Source: Mycolicibacterium sp. P9-64 | GTDB lineage: Bacteria > Actinomycetota > Actinomycetes > Mycobacteriales > Mycobacteriaceae | Assembly (NCBI RefSeq): GCF_008329605.1 | Contig: NZ_NPKO01000012.1 | Location: 148,470 to 212,469 of the forward strand | Length of the DNA: 64,000 nucleotides | Reading direction: 5' to 3' | Shown here: in pieces, positions 25,508 through 33,262 of the stretch | How positions within the stretch are numbered: position 1 is the stretch's first letter | Layout: each line of letters begins with the position of its first letter | Notes under the pieces: generated by a model | Told to the model about the DNA's origin: nothing | The model's input: the letters and a program-made list of their open reading frames with translations, nothing else | Databases searched by the model: none | Program-made: the position numbers and the translations under genes

Positions 25508-25789
25508 ATGCCACGCAGCCTGAAGAAGGGCCCGTTCGTCGACGACCATCTGCTCAAGAAGGTCGACGTCCAGAACGAGAAGAACACGAAGCAGGTCATC
25601 AAGACCTGGTCGCGTCGTTCGACCATCATCCCGGACTTCATCGGTCACACCTTCGCCGTCCACGACGGTCGCAAGCACGTGCCGGTGTTCGTGTCGGAGT
25701 CGATGGTTGGGCACAAGCTGGGCGAGTTCGCCCCGACGCGGACGTTCAAGGGTCACATCAAGGACGACCGGAAGAGCAAGCGGCGATAA
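25508..25789 (+). CDS. rpsS: 30S ribosomal protein S19
   Basis: A 93-residue S19 with PRSLKKGPFVDDHLLKK at the N-terminus and KLGEFAPTRTFKGH at the C-terminus, both hallmark segments. S19 forms the 30S head with S13 and contacts the A-site finger. Its stop shares a base with the rplV start (TAATG). Confidence 0.98.
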   Translation: MPRSLKKGPFVDDHLLKKVDVQNEKNTKQVIKTWSRRSTIIPDFIGHTFAVHDGRKHVPVFVSESMVGHKLGEFAPTRTFKGHIKDDRKSKRR

Positions 25790-26319
25790 TGACTACCACG
25801 ACTGAATATCCGTCGGCGACCGCGAAGGCACGCTTCGTGCACATCTCGGCGTCCAAAGCCCGCAGGGTGATCGACCTGGTGCGCGGCAAGTCCGTGACCG
25901 AGGCACTCGACATTCTGCGCTGGGCGCCTCAGGGCGCGAGCGAGACGGTCGCCAAGGTCATCGCCAGTGCAGCGGCCAACGCGCAGAACAACGATGGGCT
26001 CGACCCGTCGACTCTGGTCGTTGCCACCGTCTACGCCGACGAGGGCCCGACCGCAAAGCGCATTCGCCCGCGTGCCCAGGGGCGTGCGTACCGGATCCGC
26101 AAGCGCACCAGCCACATCACGGTGATCGTGGAAAGCCGGCCGCCCCGCGAAGGCGCCGGCAAGAGCGCCTCCGCATCCGCAGCCCGCGCACGTCGCGCCG
26201 AGGGCAGCAAGGCCGCAACCAAGGCACCCGCCAAGAAGGCGCCTGCCAAGAAGGCGGCTGAGGCGAAGGTCGATACGACCACCGCTGAGACCTCTGATTC
26301 GAAGGGAGGCTCGGAGTAG
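25789..26319 (+). CDS. rplV: 50S ribosomal protein L22 with Ala/Lys-rich extension
   Basis: A 176-residue L22. The core (about 1-125) contains the tunnel beta-hairpin region RIRPRAQGRAYRIRKRTSHITV. The last 50 or so residues are a low-complexity Ala/Lys tail with APAKKAPAKKAAEAK repeats and an acidic end, so the protein is longer than E. coli L22 (110 aa). Such tails are common in mycobacteria and are probably disordered and solvent exposed. Confidence 0.97.
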   Translation: MTTTTEYPSATAKARFVHISASKARRVIDLVRGKSVTEALDILRWAPQGASETVAKVIASAAANAQNNDGLDPSTLVVATVYADEGPTAKRIRPRAQGRAYRIRKRTSHITVIVESRPPREGAGKSASASAARARRAEGSKAATKAPAKKAPAKKAAEAKVDTTTAETSDSKGGSE

Positions 26320-27182
26320 TGGGCCAGAAGATCAACCCCCACGGCTTCCGCCTCGGCATCACGACCGACTGGAAGTCCCGGTGGTACGCCGACAAGCAGT
26401 ACGCGGAATACGTCAAGGAAGACGTGGCGATCCGTCGTCTGCTGGCAACGGGTTTGGAGCGCGCCGGCATCGCCGACGTGGAGATCGAGCGCACCCGTGA
26501 CCGGGTTCGCGTTGACATCCACACCGCGCGCCCCGGCATCGTCATCGGACGCCGTGGCACCGAGGCCGACCGCATCCGCGCCGACCTGGAGAAGCTGACC
26601 AAGAAGCAGGTGCAGCTGAACATCCTCGAGGTGAAGAACCCCGAGTCGGTGGCTCAGCTCGTCGCTCAGGGTGTTGCCGAGCAGCTCTCCAACCGCGTCG
26701 CGTTCCGGCGGGCCATGCGCAAGGCGATCCAGTCGGCCATGCGTCAGCCCAACGTCAAGGGCATCCGGGTGCAGTGCTCGGGCCGCCTCGGCGGCGCCGA
26801 GATGAGCCGCTCGGAGTTCTACCGCGAAGGCCGCGTTCCGCTTCACACGCTGCGCGCCGACATCGACTACGGCCTGTACGAGGCCAAGACGACGTTCGGC
26901 CGGATCGGCGTGAAGGTCTGGATCTACAAGGGCGACATCGTCGGTGGCAAGCGTGAGCTGACCGCCGCCGTTCCCGCAGGCGCCGAGCGTCCGCGCCGGG
27001 ATCGTCCGTCGGGTACCCGTCCGCGCCGCAGTGGCGCATCGGGCACCACGGCGACGAGCACCGAAGCAGGCCGCGCAGCCAGCGAGGAATCGCCCGTCAC
27101 TGAGGACGTCGCGACGTCCGCCGCTCCCGAAGCCGTCGTTGTGGCGGCCGAAGAGAGCGCTACAAAGGATTCAGGGAGCTAG
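26319..27182 (+). CDS. rpsC: 30S ribosomal protein S3 with C-terminal extension
   Basis: A 287-residue S3 beginning with GTG that shares a base with the rplV stop. The KH domain motif IVIGRRGTEADRIR (near residue 65) and the C-terminal S3 domain are complete to about residue 225. A disordered, Ser/Ala/Glu-rich tail follows that is absent from shorter S3 proteins. S3 lines the mRNA entry tunnel and has helicase activity. Confidence 0.97.
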   Translation: MGQKINPHGFRLGITTDWKSRWYADKQYAEYVKEDVAIRRLLATGLERAGIADVEIERTRDRVRVDIHTARPGIVIGRRGTEADRIRADLEKLTKKQVQLNILEVKNPESVAQLVAQGVAEQLSNRVAFRRAMRKAIQSAMRQPNVKGIRVQCSGRLGGAEMSRSEFYREGRVPLHTLRADIDYGLYEAKTTFGRIGVKVWIYKGDIVGGKRELTAAVPAGAERPRRDRPSGTRPRRSGASGTTATSTEAGRAASEESPVTEDVATSAAPEAVVVAAEESATKDSGS

Positions 27183-27183
27183 A

Positions 27184-27600
27184 ATGCTGATTCCCCGCAA
27201 GGTCAAGCACCGCAAGCAGCACCACCCGCGTCAGCGTGGGATTGCCAGCGGCGGAACGTCGGTGAGCTTTGGCGATTACGGCATCCAGGCACTGGAGCAC
27301 GCCTACATCACCAACCGGCAGATCGAGTCAGCTCGTATCGCCATCAACCGGCACATCAAGCGTGGCGGCAAGGTGTGGATCAACATCTTCCCGGACCGCC
27401 CGCTGACCAAGAAGCCCGCCGAAACCCGCATGGGTTCCGGTAAGGGCAGCCCGGAGTGGTGGATCGCCAACGTCAAGCCCGGTCGCGTGCTTTTCGAGAT
27501 CAGCTACCCCGATGAGAAGATCGCCAAGGAAGCGCTGACCCGCGCGATCCACAAGCTGCCGATCAAGGCACGCATCATTACCAGAGAGGAGCAGTTCTGA
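27184..27600 (+). CDS. rplP: 50S ribosomal protein L16
   Basis: A 138-residue L16 beginning MLIPRKVKHRKQHH, one base after the rpsC stop. The conserved GRGKGSPEWW-type region (GSGKGSPEWWIANVKPG) is present. L16 helps position A-site tRNA. An in-frame ATG upstream lies inside rpsC and is rejected. The stop shares a base with rpmC (TGATG). Confidence 0.97.
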   Translation: MLIPRKVKHRKQHHPRQRGIASGGTSVSFGDYGIQALEHAYITNRQIESARIAINRHIKRGGKVWINIFPDRPLTKKPAETRMGSGKGSPEWWIANVKPGRVLFEISYPDEKIAKEALTRAIHKLPIKARIITREEQF

Positions 27601-27833
27601 TGGCTGTCGGAACTTCGCCTGGTGAACTGCGCGAGCTGACCGAAGAAGAGCTGACCACTCGTCTGCGTGAGTCGAAGGAAGAGCTGTTCAACCTTCGCTT
27701 CCAGATGGCAACCGGACAGCTGGCCAACAATCGTCGGCTTCGCATCGTCCGAGGAGAAATCGCACGCGTTTACACCGTGCTGCGTGAACGTGAATTGGGT
27801 CTGGCTTCCGGACCCGTTGGTGAGGATTCGTAA
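27600..27833 (+). CDS. rpmC: 50S ribosomal protein L29
   Basis: A 77-residue L29. The two-helix core includes LRELTEEELTTRLRESKEEL and FNLRFQMATGQL, followed by an IARVYTVLRERE segment. L29 lies by the exit tunnel next to L23. Both ends overlap neighbours by one base. Confidence 0.96.
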   Translation: MAVGTSPGELRELTEEELTTRLRESKEELFNLRFQMATGQLANNRRLRIVRGEIARVYTVLRERELGLASGPVGEDS

Positions 27834-28150
27834 TGGCAGACAGCAGCACTGAGAAGACCGCCGAGAAGGGCCCGAAGCACACGCCTCGGACCGAGAAGCC
27901 GCGCGGCCGTCGCAAGACGCGCATCGGCTACGTGGTGAGCGACAAGATGCAGAAGACCATCGTGGTCGAGCTCGAGGAGCGCACCAAGCACCCCCTGTAC
28001 GGCAAGATCATTCGCACCACCACCAAGGTGAAGGCGCATGACGAGAACGGCACTGCCGGCGTTGGCGACCGGGTTTCGCTGATGGAGACCCGACCGTTGT
28101 CGGCGACCAAGCGGTGGCGCCTCGTCGAGGTCCTCGAGCGGGCCAAGTAG
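27833..28150 (+). CDS. rpsQ: 30S ribosomal protein S17
   Basis: A 105-residue S17. The OB-fold core (RKTRIGYVVSDKMQKTIVVELE, residues about 25-100) is preceded by a 25-residue Lys/Thr/Glu-rich extension. S17 is an early 16S rRNA binder. It is the last gene of the S10 operon and is followed by a strong hairpin terminator. Confidence 0.97.
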   Translation: MADSSTEKTAEKGPKHTPRTEKPRGRRKTRIGYVVSDKMQKTIVVELEERTKHPLYGKIIRTTTKVKAHDENGTAGVGDRVSLMETRPLSATKRWRLVEVLERAK

Positions 28151-28175
28151 CCAAGTAACAGTAAGCTTCACCGAG

Positions 28176-28209
28176 TTGCCCGGTCCGTCGCCTTTGGCGG
28201 ACCGGGCAA
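28176..28209 (+). terminator. S10 operon terminator
   Basis: TTGCCCGGTCCG (28176-28187) pairs perfectly with CGGACCGGGCAA (28198-28209) around a 10-nt loop, 26 nt after the rpsQ stop. A short TTT follows. It separates the S10 operon from the inserted polysaccharide-like cluster. Confidence 0.85.
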
Positions 28210-28276
28210 TTTGCATGGGTGCGTCAATATCGCTGTTCACCGTGGGCTGGCTGACGCAGGTGTCTAATCTTCAGTA

Positions 28277-30241
28277 ATGGGGCGGAGACGAATCGGCGGG
28301 TTGCGTGCGCGTGCCATGATCGTCGCCGCGGTGATGGTGATGACGACGGGGAGCCTCAATTTTCCCGCGGCGTTCGCCGCACCCGAAGACGACGTGTTGC
28401 GCGCGGCATCGCCCGTTCTGGGTCTGCAGATGCTGGGGGCCAATTCCACCGTCTCGTTCTACGGCGTGCAGGGCACCGAAACTCTGACCATTCCGGTTCC
28501 GTCGGGGCTGCAGCCGGCGGAGTTGACCGCCCTCGTGGAAATTCCGGTCAACCTGCGCGTGGGTACCCTGACCGTCTCACAGGACGACCGGACCATTTCT
28601 CGCATGTCCCTGCCCGACGGTGACAGGGCGCCGATCACAGTTCCGTTGGCGGGGGTGAACGTCGTCGACAATTCGGTGACGGTCGTGCTTCGCAGTTATC
28701 TGGTGCCGCTGGAAGGCTATTGTCTGGACCCGACCAACCCGCTGCGACTTACCGACGCCGCGATTCGCTACGACGGAGCGGAGAATCCGCCCGCGACGGT
28801 GGCGGACTTCCTTCCGCCGATATTGCGCAAGCTGACCGTGTTCATTCCGCCGCGCCCGCTGAACATCGAATCCGACGCGGCGATCCGGCTGGCCACCGCG
28901 GTGGTGGCGCGATACGGCAAGCAGAACCCCGAGATCGCGGTGGTGCCGCTGGCCGCCGACCAGGCCGGACCGCCCGAACCGCCGGCGCCGATGGAACGTC
29001 AGATCGTCATCAGGGAGGGTGCCGAGGTCGCCGTCGCACTGCGTGGTGACAGTGGCGTGCCGTGGCTGCTGATCAGCGGGCCACCCAATCAGCTGGTGAA
29101 CCAGGCACGCCTGTTGTCCAGTGACGTCTCCCGGCTCGCCGTGAGCTCGAAAGCCGTTGTGGGCCCGCTGAAGTCGGTGCCGCAGCTGCCCGCCGACGTC
29201 ACCACGATCCGGCAACTCGGCCAGCCCGGTGTCAACGCCACCGCGTTGGATCCGCAGGTGTCGATCGGGCTGGATCAGACCCGGCTGGGCCGGTCGGTGC
29301 GGAACGTGCGGGTCCATCTGCGCGGCACCTACACGCCGCTGCCGAGCAGTGTCGGCGGCAGCGTGGTCGTCGCCATCAACGGCGAGACACTCGAGCAGTG
29401 GCCGACCGAGACCTCCGGTGTGATCGATCGCTGGGTCGACATTCCGAACCGGCTGCTGCAGCGCTACACCAACCTCGGGGTCGCGATCAACGTCGCAGGA
29501 AACACCGGGCCGTGCGGTGAGTTTCAGCCCATCACGCTGACCATCGACGGGGACAGCCCGGTCGAATCGTCGGCCGCCGACCCGCCGTTGAGCGCCGGGT
29601 TCCAGTCGATGCCGCAGGCGTTGATGCCCCGCATCGAGGTCGGCGTCGGGCAAGACGCCTTCGCCGACACCCGGCGCGCGATGTCCATCATGGTGGGTCT
29701 ACAACGGATGAGCGCCCTGCCGATGGACACCGTGGTCATGTCGCTGAAGGAGGCCATCGACTCGCCCAATCCGGCGGTACTCATCTCCGCGGGTGGCTGG
29801 TCGGATCAGCGGGTCACGTTGCCGGTCAACGCAAGTGAATCGGGTGAGCTCAAGGTGGCCGGTGTCGACGGCAGTCACGACGAAACCACCCTGACACTGG
29901 ATCCGGCCCAGCCCTTCGGCTCAATGCAGACGGTGTTCGACGGCCGGCGGACCCTGCTGATCGCCACCTCGAACGGGTCTCCGGAGCAGTTGGACGCCCT
30001 GCTGGGATGGCTGGACGCGGTGCCGGTGCGCTGGACGCGGCTGACCGGAACCGCGGTGTTGGCCCCCGCCGGACGCGATCCGGTCACGTTCGGAGCCGCC
30101 AACCCCGAAGAGGTCGCCAGCTTCGCCGAGGACGGAAAGAGGTTGCCCTACTTGTGGATCGGCGCCGGAATCGTCGCGGTGGTTGCGGTGGGAGCGGGCT
30201 TGATCTGGTGGCGCTCGAGGCAAAAGACACCGAGCGGCTGA
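28277..30241 (+). CDS. BcsB-like exported protein
   Basis: A 654-residue protein. It has a signal peptide (residues about 10-36, ending FPAAFAA), a long beta-rich extracytoplasmic region and one C-terminal transmembrane helix (about 625-645) followed by a basic tail. This layout and the sequence style (FYGVQGTETLTIPVPSGL near the start, CGEFQPITLTIDGDS in the middle) resemble BcsB, the membrane-anchored partner of cellulose synthase. The downstream cellulose-synthase-like GT2 supports this. It is the first gene of a tight four-gene operon. The polymer is unknown; the BcsB assignment is by resemblance. Confidence 0.7.
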   Translation: MGRRRIGGLRARAMIVAAVMVMTTGSLNFPAAFAAPEDDVLRAASPVLGLQMLGANSTVSFYGVQGTETLTIPVPSGLQPAELTALVEIPVNLRVGTLTVSQDDRTISRMSLPDGDRAPITVPLAGVNVVDNSVTVVLRSYLVPLEGYCLDPTNPLRLTDAAIRYDGAENPPATVADFLPPILRKLTVFIPPRPLNIESDAAIRLATAVVARYGKQNPEIAVVPLAADQAGPPEPPAPMERQIVIREGAEVAVALRGDSGVPWLLISGPPNQLVNQARLLSSDVSRLAVSSKAVVGPLKSVPQLPADVTTIRQLGQPGVNATALDPQVSIGLDQTRLGRSVRNVRVHLRGTYTPLPSSVGGSVVVAINGETLEQWPTETSGVIDRWVDIPNRLLQRYTNLGVAINVAGNTGPCGEFQPITLTIDGDSPVESSAADPPLSAGFQSMPQALMPRIEVGVGQDAFADTRRAMSIMVGLQRMSALPMDTVVMSLKEAIDSPNPAVLISAGGWSDQRVTLPVNASESGELKVAGVDGSHDETTLTLDPAQPFGSMQTVFDGRRTLLIATSNGSPEQLDALLGWLDAVPVRWTRLTGTAVLAPAGRDPVTFGAANPEEVASFAEDGKRLPYLWIGAGIVAVVAVGAGLIWWRSRQKTPSG

Positions 30242-30242
30242 C

Positions 30243-31775
30243 ATGACGGCATCCACCGACGTCGGGCCCCTCAGGGCTGGGCAGAAGATGGCTGCCTGGT
30301 ACTACGGCCTGCATCCGGGCTACCGGCTGGCGTTGCGGTGGGGTCTCATCGTTTCGACGACGGCCGTCGCCTTCCACAACAGCATCATCAGCCTGGTGCA
30401 GACGACCGCCGGCGGCGGCCTCGGTGGATTCGTGTGGACGGTCGTCGTGGTCGGGACGTTGGTAGCCATCGGCGTAGCCCGCTGGAATCGAACCGAACTG
30501 CCGATCCACGACCGCCAGACCGACGTGATCGTCGGGACGATGGGCCTGGTACTCGCGCTGTTGATTCACGGGGTATTGCTGGCCCGCTACGCGTTGTACT
30601 TCCATCTGTTGCGGCTGGACCTGGTGGCGATGTGGCTCTTCGTGCTGAGCGCGAGCATCGTGCTGTTCGGCCTGCGCCCGGTCACCCGGTTCGCCTGGGT
30701 CTGGGGCATGGTGCTGGTGTTGACATTTCCGCTGCCCTACTACGTCACGGTCGTCGCCCTTGGCGGCGGCAGGGTCGCCGCGGGTGCGGCGACCCTGCTG
30801 GTCTCGGGGGTGGGAACGGGGATCGCGCTGGGGCGGACCATCCGGCGTGGGTTCATCGGGTCGGTGGTGTCATGGGTCTTCGGGGGTCTGCTCCTGCTGA
30901 TCATGGCCGTCTACTTCCCCGACGCGCCGCTGCTGGCCTTTCAGCTGATTCCCGCGGTCGCCACGATGTGCGTGGTGGGTGGTGGATTCTTCCTCCTCGC
31001 CCGGATCGGCGCGCCGAAGCACGTGCTCGATCGCAAGGTCGAACCGCTCGCCGCCCGCCAGGTGTGGGCGGGCGTTCCGGTCGTGGTCGTCGTCGGCGTC
31101 GCGCTCGCCTTCGTTCACCTGCCGCCGGCGGTGGGCGTCACGCCGGTCGCCCCCGTGCATGCGGCGGGCCTGCGCCAGGGCCGGGCGCTGATCGTGCCGC
31201 CCGGTTGGCACATGGTCTCGGAGCAGACCTACGACTGGGTGCACCGGCTGCACGGCCGTGGCGGCGACTTGATCCGGCAGCAGGTCACAGCCGATGCGGT
31301 GAACCCCGCGTGGGACCGGCTCGGACGAACCCGCACGGTGATGGTCGACAGCGTGACGAGCACTCGTCCGTTCTCCTTCAACGTGTTTCCAGCGAGGGTC
31401 CTGTACGACGTGACCGGGGCGCGGCTCAGCGAACCACGGTTCGTCGACCTCGGTCTGGGCGTGAAGGGCCAGATGGTCTCGGTGGTCGACGACCATCTCC
31501 TGGTCACCTGGAATGCGCTGCAGTTCTCCTGGGGCGACCGTGACATCGCCCAGCGGGTGATCCTCTTCGCCGTCGACAATCACGACCCCGGCGCCCCGTT
31601 TCCCGAACCCTCCGCCGGTGTGGCGCCAACGCTGGGCACGTTGTTCACCATCCTGCTCCGCGGCAATGCCGCAGCCACCGACCGCTTGCCGACCTTCAAG
31701 GACGCCGAGCTGCTGACCCAGTTCGGCCGCGCGCTCGTCGCTGCCCAGGGGATTGCGGTGGGGGACGCGCGGTGA
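30243..31775 (+). CDS. Polytopic membrane protein with C-terminal extracytoplasmic domain (exosortase-like?)
   Basis: A 510-residue protein. About eight hydrophobic segments lie within residues 28-300, followed by a soluble domain of about 200 residues. The membrane segment around FAWVWGMVLVLTFPLPYYV and the following LLVSGVGTGIALG is reminiscent of exosortase-family proteins. However, the exosortase catalytic Cys motif is not visible. The soluble end might correspond to an EpsI-like module; both ideas are weak. It begins 1 nt after the BcsB-like gene and overlaps the GT2 gene (GTGA), so it probably acts in the same export or polymerisation complex. Confidence 0.5.
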   Translation: MTASTDVGPLRAGQKMAAWYYGLHPGYRLALRWGLIVSTTAVAFHNSIISLVQTTAGGGLGGFVWTVVVVGTLVAIGVARWNRTELPIHDRQTDVIVGTMGLVLALLIHGVLLARYALYFHLLRLDLVAMWLFVLSASIVLFGLRPVTRFAWVWGMVLVLTFPLPYYVTVVALGGGRVAAGAATLLVSGVGTGIALGRTIRRGFIGSVVSWVFGGLLLLIMAVYFPDAPLLAFQLIPAVATMCVVGGGFFLLARIGAPKHVLDRKVEPLAARQVWAGVPVVVVVGVALAFVHLPPAVGVTPVAPVHAAGLRQGRALIVPPGWHMVSEQTYDWVHRLHGRGGDLIRQQVTADAVNPAWDRLGRTRTVMVDSVTSTRPFSFNVFPARVLYDVTGARLSEPRFVDLGLGVKGQMVSVVDDHLLVTWNALQFSWGDRDIAQRVILFAVDNHDPGAPFPEPSAGVAPTLGTLFTILLRGNAAATDRLPTFKDAELLTQFGRALVAAQGIAVGDAR

Positions 31776-33262
31776 GCGCCGGGGTCGAACGCCCATCGGC
31801 GGACACCTGTTCGGACGCGGAACGCGAGCTGGCGCTGCACCGGGCGATCAACGGGCTGCGCGACGACGATCCACTCAACTCCGCGTCGACCCCCCTGGTC
31901 GGCTGGCAACGACCGGTGCTGTGGGGGTTGCTGCTGCTCGTCGTGGGCTGCGCGATCGTGGCGCCGATGCCGACGGCGGTCGCGTTGATCGGCATCTGCA
32001 CCCTTGCGTACGTCGTGACCATGCTCGACCGGGTGATGATCTTCAGCGAAGGATTGGCCTCACGTCCGATCGTCATCACCGACGACGAGGCCCGCGCGAT
32101 TCCCGATGACGAGCTGCCGCGCTACACGATCCTGGTGCCCGCCTACAACGAGCCCGAGGTGGTCGGCGACCTCATCGGCGCGATGGCCCGCCTGGAGTAT
32201 CCGCGGGACAAGCTCCAGGTGCTCCTGCTGCTGGAGGCCGACGATCAGGTGACGATCGACGCCGCGCACGCGTGTGGGCAATCCGGGACCATCACCATCG
32301 TGCTGGTGCCGCCTGCCGAGCCGCGGACCAAGCCGAAGGCCTGCAACTACGGCCTGCTCTTCACCACCGGCGACATCGTCACGATCTTCGACGCCGAGGA
32401 CCTGCCGGAGCCCTTGCAGTTGCGGCGGGTCGTCGCCACGTTCAAGCGGCTGCCGGAGGACGTCGCGTGCGTGCAGGCCAAGCTCAAGTATCACAACGGG
32501 CATCAGAACCTGTTGACCGGTTGGTTCACCGCCGAGTACGGGTTGTGGTTCGGATACCTGCTGCCGGGCATGATGCGGACGACATCCCCGATCCCGTTGG
32601 GCGGCACGTCGAATCACCTGCTGAAGGGCGTATTGGACGAGATCGGTGCCTGGGATCCGTTCAACGTCACCGAGGACGCCGACCTCGGTATTCGCATCGC
32701 CGCATCCGGCTATCGCACGGCGGTGGTCGACTCGGAGACCCTCGAGGAGGCCAACAGCGATCCGATCAACTGGATTCGCCAGCGCTCGCGCTGGTACAAG
32801 GGCTACCTGCAGACCTGGCTGGTCCACATTCGGCGGCCTCGGCAACTGTTGCGCACCATCGGACTTCGCAGCTTCATCAGGTTCAACCTGGTGCTGGCGG
32901 GCACCCCGATCATCGCATTGCTCAACCTGGTGTTCTGGTTGATCACGATGGTCTGGTTCCTGGGTCAACCGACGATCGTCGGGGCGGTGTTCCCGCCGTA
33001 CATCTACTTCCCGGCCCTCATCGCGTTGATCCTCGGCAACGGTGCGACCCTGTACATGAACCTGATCGCGCTGCGCGAGGACGACCGGTCCGACCTGCTG
33101 GTGCCCGGCCTGACGGTGCCGGTGTTCTGGCTGATGATGAGCGTCGCAGCGGCCAAGGGCTGCTACCAGTTGATTCGCAATCCGTCCTACTGGGAGAAGA
33201 CCTTTCACGGTCTGTCGCAGCGTCCCGAGCTCGAGGATGAGCTGGAGCCGACGGCAACGTGA
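31772..33262 (+). CDS. Cellulose-synthase-like glycosyltransferase family 2
   Basis: A 496-residue processive-type GT2. Two N-terminal membrane helices (about 45-90) precede the GT-A domain, with YTILVPAYNEP, DAED (the DxD-like metal site), TEDADLGIR (the catalytic TED) and QRSRWYKG (QxxRW). Three to four C-terminal helices follow. These motifs define hexosyl-polymerising synthases such as BcsA. There is no C-terminal PilZ domain, so direct c-di-GMP control like that of BcsA is not expected. It overlaps both neighbours by GTGA. Confidence 0.88.
   Translation: MSAGVERPSADTCSDAERELALHRAINGLRDDDPLNSASTPLVGWQRPVLWGLLLLVVGCAIVAPMPTAVALIGICTLAYVVTMLDRVMIFSEGLASRPIVITDDEARAIPDDELPRYTILVPAYNEPEVVGDLIGAMARLEYPRDKLQVLLLLEADDQVTIDAAHACGQSGTITIVLVPPAEPRTKPKACNYGLLFTTGDIVTIFDAEDLPEPLQLRRVVATFKRLPEDVACVQAKLKYHNGHQNLLTGWFTAEYGLWFGYLLPGMMRTTSPIPLGGTSNHLLKGVLDEIGAWDPFNVTEDADLGIRIAASGYRTAVVDSETLEEANSDPINWIRQRSRWYKGYLQTWLVHIRRPRQLLRTIGLRSFIRFNLVLAGTPIIALLNLVFWLITMVWFLGQPTIVGAVFPPYIYFPALIALILGNGATLYMNLIALREDDRSDLLVPGLTVPVFWLMMSVAAAKGCYQLIRNPSYWEKTFHGLSQRPELEDELEPTAT

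Noticed and set aside
24278..25756. 492-codon minus-strand frame through rplW-rplB-rpsS
   Set aside because: Antisense to highly conserved ribosomal genes; codon pattern and composition are those of a shadow.
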